From assembly GCF_001668675.1 (NCBI RefSeq), contig NZ_LZKQ01000051.1, forward strand, positions 1 through 64,000: 64,000 nt of DNA, read 5' to 3'. Every line of letters begins with the position of its first letter. Within the stretch, counting starts at the first letter, position 1. Source of the stretch: Mycobacterium asiaticum. Lineage in GTDB: Bacteria; Actinomycetota; Actinomycetes; Mycobacteriales; Mycobacteriaceae. Below the pieces are notes generated by a model that saw only the letters and a list, made by a program, of their open reading frames with translations, had not been told where the DNA came from and made no database searches. Position numbers and translations under genes: made by a program. Of this stretch, positions 59,401 through 64,000 are shown one piece after another.

Positions 59401-59586
59401 GGCGAACGGCGGCCCGTCGTAGAACACGTATTCCTGCGCACCATCGCGGCGGGCAATGCTGGCGCGGAAGGTGTCGTCGCGGAACCAGTAGTCGAGCACC
59501 TCGAGCTCGAGCGCGGGAAAGTCGGGTGCGCCGCTGGCCAGCTTGGGATAGACCGGGCGGGCCTCGCTATCCAGGTTATTCGTCAC
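56446..59586 (-). CDS. ileS: Isoleucyl-tRNA synthetase (eukaryotic-like type)
   Basis: A 1046-residue class I synthetase. HIGH motif is HYGH in [17 protein letters not shown] and KMSKS is intact ([13 protein letters not shown]). The HYGH form and overall layout are of the eukaryotic-like (type 2) group, which in M. tuberculosis is associated with natural mupirocin tolerance. Editing domain at about 200-390 ([17 protein letters not shown]). GTG start at 59586, with GGAGAG 4 bases upstream, lies at the end of a T-box leader. Confidence 0.96.
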   Translation of the reverse strand: MTNNLDSEARPVYPKLASGAPDFPALELEVLDYWFRDDTFRASIARRDGAQEYVFYDGPPFANGLPHYGHLLTGYVKDIVPRYRTMRGDKVERRFGWDTHGLPAELEVERQLGITDKSQIDSMGIAAFNDACRASVLRYTDEWQQYVTRQARWVDFDNDYKTLDPSYMESVIWAFKQLWDKGLAYEGYRVLPYCWRDETPLSNHELRMDDDVYQSRQDPALTVGFKVAGGQLDGAFLLVWTTTPWTLPSNLAVAVNPGVSYVEVRNGDRRFVLAEARLGAYARELGEEPEVLRVIPGSDLLGTRYLPPFPYFMDAHNAFQVLPGEFVTTEDGTGLVHMAPAYGEDDMATTDPVGIEPVTPVDAKGRFDATVPDYQGQHVFDANPQIIRDLKNQSGPAAANGAVLVRHETYEHPYPHCWRCRNPLIYRAVSSWFVRVTDFRDRMVELNQQITWYPEHVKDGQFGKWLQGARDWSISRNRYWGTPIPVWKSDDPAFPRIDVYGSLDELERDFGVRPDNLHRPYIDELTRPNPDDPTGNSTMRRITDVLDVWFDSGSMPYAQVHYPFENADWFDSHYPGDFIVEYIGQTRGWFYTLHVLATALFDRPSFKTCVAHGIVLGSDGQKMSKSLRNYPDVTEVFDRDGSDAMRWFLMASPILRGGNLIVTEQGIRDGVRQVLLPFWNAYSFLALYAPKVGTWRTDSKHVLDRYILAKLAVLRDDLTAALDVCDISGACEQLRLFTEALTNWYVRRSRSRFWEEDADAIDTLHTVLEVTARLAAPLLPLITELIWRGLTGGRSVHLTDWPQASELPVDADLVAAMDQVREVCSAASSLRKAKKLRVRLPLPKLTVAVEDPERLRPFTDLIGDELNVKQVELTDAIDTYGRFELTVNARVAGPRLGKDVQAAIKAVKAGEGVINPDGTLTAGPAVLQPEEYSSRLVAADPEFTAALPGGAGLVVLDGTVTPELEAEGWAKDRIRELQELRKSTGLDVSDRISVVVAVPSEREEWARTHRDLIAGEILATSFEFGDPSDGVEIGDGVRVAISRASA

Positions 59587-59589
59587 GCG

Positions 59590-59795
59590 TCTCTCCGGTG
59601 CCTCGGCAGTTCAGGCACGGGGACGACGATGCGCTGGTGCGCGAACGCCGCGGTACCACCCCGCTTGCCACGCTGACGCGTGACCGCTCTGGATACGGCT
59701 GTGACGGGCCTACCCGTTCGGTTCTACTGGGCCGCAGAGGCTGTTCTTCCGAAGGCTCCCCGGTGATGGCCGGATCGACGCCAATGAGTTGAGTC
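59590..59795 (-). promoter_or_regulatory. T-box riboswitch controlling ileS
   Basis: The ileS leader contains the T-box core AAGCGGGGTGGTACCGCGG (minus strand, near 59648-59668), which binds the tRNA acceptor end. Upstream, CCATCACCGGGGAGCC with TTCGGAAGAACAG resembles the ultrashort Stem I of actinobacterial ileS T-boxes; ATC is the probable isoleucine specifier. There is no terminator with a U tract before the GTG, so control is probably of translation start, as reported for mycobacterial ileS. Confidence 0.88.
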
Positions 59796-59804
59796 TAATG
59801 GATG

Positions 59805-59861
59805 GACCCCGAGGGGCTGGCCCGCCGCAGGCGACCTGCGGTCGGCTAGCCCCTCGGAGTC
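59805..59861. terminator. Strong GC hairpin after the Rv1535-like gene
   Basis: CCGAGGGGCT (59809-59818) pairs with AGCCCCTCGG (59848-59857), extended by GAC/GTC beyond one mismatch, with an inner GCAGG/CCTGC stem. It lies 25 bases after the Rv1535-like stop and just before the ileS leader, so it separates the two transcription units. No U tract follows, usual for mycobacterial hairpin terminators. Confidence 0.65.
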
Positions 59862-59885
59862 CCGAGTTGATCGCTGTCCATGGCT

Positions 59886-60131
59886 TTACGCCTGAACCTC
59901 GAGTACACCGACGCGCCACAGCGCGGCGTACAGGTGCCGCAGCGGGATGGTGAGCAGCCGGGCGGCGCCGTCGACCAGCGGGTCGCTTCCGGCGCCGAGC
60001 GCCTCGTCGATGCGACGCGCAGCCTTGGCGGGCGCCTTCGCCGGCACGTCGGCGACGGGCACGTCGCGCACCACGTGCAGCTGCGGCGCGGCGGGAATGG
60101 TTGCGACTTCGTCGTACAGAGCAGCGGTCAT
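59886..60131 (-). CDS. Small protein of the Rv1535 type
   Basis: An 81-residue protein of unknown function; hydrophilic, Ala/Pro/Val-rich N-terminal half (VATIPAAPQLHVVRDVPVAD) and a C-terminal amphipathic stretch (RLLTIPLRHLYAALWRVGVLEV). AGGAGG 8 bases upstream makes the ATG at 60131 certain. Its position next to ileS and behind an M-box leader matches Rv1535 of M. tuberculosis, which is induced when magnesium is low. Confidence 0.8.
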   Translation of the reverse strand: MTAALYDEVATIPAAPQLHVVRDVPVADVPAKAPAKAARRIDEALGAGSDPLVDGAARLLTIPLRHLYAALWRVGVLEVQA

Positions 60132-60234
60132 GATCGCCTCCTAGCGGAAAAACCAACGGTGACAGGTGGACCTCAAAAGAACCTTGAAGAGTCCCGTCCC
60201 GTAACGGTTCCGAGCGTGGAGGGGGTGTGACGAC

Positions 60235-60312
60235 TCAGCTGAGGACGTCGTGCCGGAGACCGGTCAGGGACGAAACATCCGGATATCGACCCGGACTACC
60301 ACTGGAACTCAT
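60235..60312 (-). CDS. Candidate leader peptide in the M-box 5' UTR
   Basis: A 25-codon ORF (MSSSGSPGRYPDVSSLTGLR then HDVLS) with a perfect AGGAGG 10 bases before its ATG. It lies between the M-box and the Rv1535-like gene, on the same strand and 103 bases from that gene. It could couple translation to transcription elongation (for example with Rho). There is no protein evidence; the call rests on the ribosome site and position. Confidence 0.45.
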   Translation of the reverse strand: MSSSGSPGRYPDVSSLTGLRHDVLS

Positions 60313-60390
60313 GCGTCCCTCACCTCCTCTCGGTCACGACCCACGCGGCAGCCGCGCGATCTGTGCACACACAACAAGGAGAACAGAATC

Positions 60391-60406
60391 CCGGCATTTC
60401 CGCCGG
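60391..60406 (-). terminator. Possible expression-platform hairpin
   Basis: CCGGC-ggaaat-GCCGG on the minus strand, 8 bases after the M-box P1 helix, followed by the U-rich GAUUCUGUUCUCCUUGUUG. It could be a weak intrinsic terminator switched by the M-box, or only part of the fold. Confidence 0.4.
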
Positions 60407-60413
60407 AAAATCC

Positions 60414-60577
60414 GCACCCCTCTCGTCAGAGCTTCGGCACTACCCGACGTGTCCGGTAAACCGGAAGCCACCTGGGCTCAACCCTTAATCCGGGAGGAGC
60501 TGTCCTGACCCGGGGCGTCTTTCGACGTTCGGGGTCAGTGGCCTATGTTCGTGTAGCCGCCTCACCTAACGAGGTGC
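60414..60577 (-). promoter_or_regulatory. M-box (ykoK) magnesium riboswitch
   Basis: On the minus strand GTTAGGTGAGGC (60559-60570) is the M-box signature, followed by ACATAGGCCACTG, a GACGTCGAAAGACGCC loop and, near the end, GCCGAAGCTCTGACGAGAG. P1 is closed by GCACCTC (60571-60577) with GAGAGGGGTGC (60414-60424). All are in the order of the Rfam M-box family. It controls the Rv1535-like gene: at high magnesium the fold should reduce expression. Confidence 0.88.
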
Positions 60578-60735
60578 TTGCCTGACCGATCATGCACCAC
60601 TGACCGGCCTCGGTCAACGCGCCATCCCGCAGATTCCGATTCTCTACGCCGTCGCGCTGCACAACCACAGCGTCCGCCCAGCTGTAGCACCGCTGAGCTG
60701 GGCAAACGCTGTGACAATGAGCCATGTGGTTAAGG
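60578..60735. other. Intergenic region upstream of the M-box
   Basis: No gene seen. It should hold the promoter of the M-box leader (minus strand; TAGAGAAT near 60642-60649 is a possible -10). The nitronate monooxygenase-like gene ends at its other border. Confidence 0.4.
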
Positions 60736-61863
60736 TCACAATTCGTCGGACAGACCCTCTAGCCGACCAATGGTCTCGATGTACTCCTCGACCATGTCCA
60801 GCACCACCGCCCGGGTGGGCCGCACCCGATCCAGCGAGCCGACCACCTGGCCGACGAAGTAGGTGGCGAGTTCGCGCGCCTTGGCGCCGGGATGTGCCGC
60901 CGCCTGGTTGATGCGGATCTGCGAATCGGTGATCAGCGCGGTCTGCAGCGGCATGCCCAGCGGATTCGGGGTGTCGGGCCGTTCCCATTCGTCGGTCCAG
61001 GCCGTGCGCAGCATGCGCGCCGGTTTGCCGGTCATCGACCGCGACCGGACCGTGTCCGAGGACGTCGCGGCCAGGAATTTGTCCTTGACCACCGGCGCTG
61101 TTTCGGCTTCCTCGGTGGTCAGCCAGACTGATCCACACCACACACCCTCGGCGCCCAGGGCCAGGGCCGCCGCGATCTGGCGCCCGCGGGCGATGCCGCC
61201 GGCGGCCAGCACCGGCGTCGGCGCGACGGCGTCGACCACCTCGGGAACCAGCACCATGGTCGCCACCTCGCCGGTGTGCCCGCCCGCTTCAGTGCCCTGC
61301 GCGACGATCAGGTCCACTCCGGCGGCCGCGTGCCGGCGCGCGTGCTGGGTGGTGCCGGCCAGCGCGGCCACCAGCACGTCCTGGCTGTGCGCCCGTTCCA
61401 CCAGGTCGGGCGGCGGCGGTCCGAGCGCGCTGGCGATCAGCCGGATGTCGTGTGCGAACGCCACCTCGAGCAGCGGTTCGTAGCCCTTCGGTGAGATGTT
61501 CAGGCCGCCGCGGATCGGCTCTTCGTCGCCGGCCTGGGCGGCGACCCCGTAGCGGGTCAGCAGCTCGTCGACGAACGCGCGGTGTTCCTCGGGCAGCAGG
61601 TCTTGCGCCTGCCGGGAATTGATGCCGCCTTCGTCGGCGCCGACGTATTTGGGCGGCAGCAACAGGTCCACCCCGTACGGCTTGCCACCGGTCTGCTCCT
61701 CGATCCAGGTCAGCTCGCTCTCCAGCCGCCGGGGGCTGTGTGCGGTGGCCCCGAGAATTCCGAAACCACCCGCATTGGTCACCGCGGCGACCACATCACG
61801 GCAATGACTGAACGCGCAGATTGGAAATTCGACGCCGAGCATTTCGGCCACCCTGGTTCGCAT
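60736..61863 (-). CDS. Nitronate monooxygenase family protein (Rv1533-like)
   Basis: A 375-residue FMN-dependent TIM-barrel enzyme of the 2-nitropropane dioxygenase/nitronate monooxygenase family, same length as Rv1533. Visible: MLGVEFPICAFSHCRDVVAAV (usual start), NAGGFGILGA, VDLIVAQGTEAGGHTGEVAT with the flavin-site His, and VLAAGGIARGRQIAAALALGA. The true substrate could be a nitronate or an enoyl thioester (FabK-like). It follows the AhpD-like gene by 103 bases on the same strand. Confidence 0.85.
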   Translation of the reverse strand: MRTRVAEMLGVEFPICAFSHCRDVVAAVTNAGGFGILGATAHSPRRLESELTWIEEQTGGKPYGVDLLLPPKYVGADEGGINSRQAQDLLPEEHRAFVDELLTRYGVAAQAGDEEPIRGGLNISPKGYEPLLEVAFAHDIRLIASALGPPPPDLVERAHSQDVLVAALAGTTQHARRHAAAGVDLIVAQGTEAGGHTGEVATMVLVPEVVDAVAPTPVLAAGGIARGRQIAAALALGAEGVWCGSVWLTTEEAETAPVVKDKFLAATSSDTVRSRSMTGKPARMLRTAWTDEWERPDTPNPLGMPLQTALITDSQIRINQAAAHPGAKARELATYFVGQVVGSLDRVRPTRAVVLDMVEEYIETIGRLEGLSDEL

Positions 61864-61966
61864 GCCGCCGACGCTACGCCGTCACGCCGATGGTTCGTCG
61901 AGAGTGGGTCCTGGGTAGCGGAACTGCGCGATTCTCCGACCTGAGGCCCTCGTTGAGCGGGCGACG

Positions 61967-62548
61967 CTAGGACGGCGGGGAAACGCCGTCCGGTGGCCAG
62001 CTGGCCACGCCCTCCTCCAGCGGAACCTTCAAGCTCCGCAGGATCGAGGCGACCATCCGCCAAGCCCCGATCGCAGTGACCAGCTCGATGAGAACGGTTG
62101 TGTCGCCTTCGAATTCCCGCTCGCACGCCGCCCAGCTCGCATCGCTCACCGCGCCGTCGCGCACGATGTCGTCGGTGGCGGCCAGCACCGCACGCTCGGT
62201 GGCACCGAACCCGTTGTGCGCCTGCCAGTCCCGCACGCCGACCAGATCTTCGGCCGATACCCCCAGGCGCGAGGCCACCCGCCAGTGCTGGGTCCACTCG
62301 TAGTCGCAGCCGGTCAGCCAGCCGATGCGCATGATCGCCAGTTCGCGCAGCCTCCGATCGAGGGCGCCGTGCCACAGCATCGAGGCAAGAAGATCGTTGA
62401 AGACGCCCGCCAACCGCGGATGATTCAGCAGCGCCTGGAAGATGCTCAGTTCGGCCATGTAGTCCGGTACCCCGGCCTCGTCGGCGGCGGCTTTGGCCTC
62501 GTCGACCGGCAACAGCGGTATCCGGGACGGCTCATTGGCTTGGGTCAT
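61967..62548 (-). CDS. Carboxymuconolactone decarboxylase/AhpD-like protein (Rv1531-like)
   Basis: A 193-residue all-helical protein of the CMD family. The core is LRELAIMRIGWLTGCDYEWTQH split across the conserved helix; only one Cys and a His are present rather than the CxxC of peroxiredoxin reductase AhpD, so a role in thiol redox is doubtful. GGGGAGGG precedes the ATG at 62548. Probable operon with the nitronate monooxygenase-like gene. Confidence 0.8.
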   Translation of the reverse strand: MTQANEPSRIPLLPVDEAKAAADEAGVPDYMAELSIFQALLNHPRLAGVFNDLLASMLWHGALDRRLRELAIMRIGWLTGCDYEWTQHWRVASRLGVSAEDLVGVRDWQAHNGFGATERAVLAATDDIVRDGAVSDASWAACEREFEGDTTVLIELVTAIGAWRMVASILRSLKVPLEEGVASWPPDGVSPPS

Positions 62549-62749
62549 GTTGCATGCCCTCCCCGCTTATCGCACAAGCGAATCGAATGAACTCCAGGGG
62601 TTTCGCACATTACCTCCCCACCGCCGGCCTTCGGGCTCTGTATCGCTGAACTGCAATACCGGCGCAGACACCGGCGCGTTGATCCCTGATCCGTGGCGCT
62701 TCGCGGAAGGATGACGGGCAGCTGAAGCGAGCAACGAGGTGGGCCGACG

Positions 62750-64000
62750 GTGGATCAGTTGCAAGGCACTCCCGTGGCGGTCATCGGCATGGCATGCCGC
62801 CTGCCCGGCGGAATCGATTCCCCCGAGGCGTTCTGGAACACACTGCTACGTGGTGATGACCCAATCACCGAGGTGCCTGCCGAGCGATGGAACGCCGACG
62901 ACTACTACGACACCGAGCCGGGACAACCTGGCCGGTCGGTATCTCGCTGGGGTGGCTTCCTGACCGACGTCGCGGGGTTCGATCCGGAGTTCTTCGGCAT
63001 CAGCGAGCGGGAGGCAGCGGCGATCGATCCGCAACACCGCCTGTTGATGCAGGTTTCGTGGGAGGCCGTGGAGCACGCCGGGCGCCCGCCCGCCTCGCTG
63101 GCCAACTCGCTGACCGGCGTCTTCGTCGGCATGTGCCACGACGACTACACCCATGTCACCAATGCCGCGGGCGCCCTGGGTGATGCGTACGGCTTCACCG
63201 GCACCGCGCTGAGCATGGCGTCCGGGCGGGTGTCGTATGCCCTGGGCCTGCGGGGCCCGGCGTTGACGGTGGACACCGCGTGTTCGTCGAGCCTGGTGGC
63301 GGTGCACCTGGCCTGCCGCAGCCTGCACGATCACGAGAGCGACCTGGCCCTGGCCGGGGGCTGCATGGTCATGCTGGAACCGCAGCTGTACGCGTCGGCG
63401 TCCGGACAGGGCATGTTGTCACCCACCGGACGGTGCCGGCCGTTCGATACAGCCGCCGACGGATTCGTGCGGTCCGAGGCCTGCGCCATGGTGTTGTTGA
63501 AGCGCCTGCCCGATGCGCTGCGCGACGGCGATCGGATTCTGGCCGTCATACGGGGCACCGCGACGAATCAGGACGGCCGCACCGACACCATTACGACGCC
63601 CTCCTCAGATGCGCAGGTAGCGGCGTATCACTCGGCGTTGGCGGCCGCCGGTGTGCACCCCGACACCATCGGCATGATTGAAGCGCACGGCACCGGCACT
63701 CCGGTCGGCGATCCCATCGAATTTCACAGTCTTGCAAGAGTTTACGGCCTAAATGGCCGGCCGTGCGCCCTCGGCTCGGCCAAGAGCAATATCGGTCACA
63801 CCGAGGCGGCCGCAGGCGCGGTCGGCGTTATCAAGGCGATCCTGTCGCTCCAGCACGCAACGGTCCCGCCGATGGCCCATTTCACCCGACTGCCCGACGA
63901 ATTGGCCGCGATCGACACCGGAATGTTTGTGCCACAGTCCATTACGAGCTGGCCCGCGGGCGGTGCGGCGACGCCCCGGCGGGCAGCGGTGTCGTCGTAC
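62750..64000 (+). CDS. Type I polyketide synthase, N-terminal ketosynthase (partial)
   Basis: Open to the window end, 417 residues seen of a protein normally near 2,100. It is the ketosynthase domain of a mas/pks5-like iterative synthase for methyl-branched lipids: [17 protein letters not shown] at the start, Cys178 in [13 protein letters not shown], His313 in [12 protein letters not shown] and His350 in [12 protein letters not shown], all intact. The only good start is GTG at 62750, with GAGGTGGG 8 bases upstream; TGA at 62723 closes the frame before it. Position next to Rv1531/Rv1533 homologues matches pks5 of M. tuberculosis, but the end is needed to decide. Confidence 0.9.
   Translation, partial: MDQLQGTPVAVIGMACRLPGGIDSPEAFWNTLLRGDDPITEVPAERWNADDYYDTEPGQPGRSVSRWGGFLTDVAGFDPEFFGISEREAAAIDPQHRLLMQVSWEAVEHAGRPPASLANSLTGVFVGMCHDDYTHVTNAAGALGDAYGFTGTALSMASGRVSYALGLRGPALTVDTACSSSLVAVHLACRSLHDHESDLALAGGCMVMLEPQLYASASGQGMLSPTGRCRPFDTAADGFVRSEACAMVLLKRLPDALRDGDRILAVIRGTATNQDGRTDTITTPSSDAQVAAYHSALAAAGVHPDTIGMIEAHGTGTPVGDPIEFHSLARVYGLNGRPCALGSAKSNIGHTEAAAGAVGVIKAILSLQHATVPPMAHFTRLPDELAAIDTGMFVPQSITSWPAGGAATPRRAAVSSY

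Noticed and set aside
57805..59676. 623-codon plus-strand ORF opposite ileS
   Set aside because: Antisense shadow extending into the T-box leader; no recognisable protein.

Overview
The window is a contiguous, gene-dense, GC-rich chromosomal segment of a slow-growing, non-tuberculous Mycobacterium (M. avium-complex-like). The evidence is proteins nearly colinear with M. tuberculosis H37Rv Rv1599 to about Rv1527 read in the opposite orientation (comparison from memory), a PE-family protein, a mycobacterial lprI-glbN pair, the treX-treY-treZ cluster, dnaE1 and a eukaryotic-like IleS. Most neighbouring genes overlap by ATGA/GTGA, so transcription is largely in operons. No rRNA, tRNA, CRISPR array, insertion sequence or phage gene was recognised.

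Layout. 1-371: broken 5' end of hisD inside a fold-back inverted repeat. 473-2541: F420-type nitroreductase-like protein, then a divergent zinc dehydrogenase/TetR pair. 2542-6787: de novo NAD operon nadA-nadB-nadC facing its regulator nrtR across a 23-bp palindrome. 6968-10304: secretory lipase, then bioB with the auxiliary protein bsaP and a membrane protein. 10510-14284: an unrecognised four-gene membrane/cupredoxin module, not part of the M. tuberculosis order I recall. 14287-17941: bioA-bioF-bioD plus a 2H phosphoesterase. 18026-21974: membrane protein, catalytically dead NlpC/P60 protein RipD, acyltransferase-3/SGNH protein. 22017-28239: glgX(treX)-treY-treZ, converting glycogen to trehalose. 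28293-32904: small membrane proteins, a MocR regulator facing an oxidase-like gene, tandem hairpin repeats, ilvA and a Ddn-like protein. 32885-41633: plsB1, fadD11, MerR/F420-oxidase pair, dnaE1, SRPBCC protein. 41708-47108: three overlapping PknD-like receptor kinases, the third a pseudokinase without an N-lobe. 47105-48929: two SDR reductases. 49110-54831: glbN-lprI-methyltransferase, lspA-RluD-like operon, ansA, dinB. 55141-56430: lone PE protein. 56446-59800: ileS behind a T-box. 59886-60577: small Rv1535-like gene behind an M-box magnesium riboswitch and a candidate leader peptide ORF. 60736-64000: nitronate monooxygenase-like and AhpD-like proteins, then the start of a mas/pks5-type polyketide synthase cut by the window edge.

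Together these genes cover cofactor synthesis (NAD, biotin), storage carbohydrate turnover, lipid and envelope synthesis, replication and lesion bypass, and signalling. The least explained parts are the membrane/cupredoxin module at 10.5-14.3 kb and the kinase/pseudokinase triplet at 41.7-47.1 kb. The richest RNA regulation lies at 59.6-60.6 kb, where a T-box and an M-box lie back to back.
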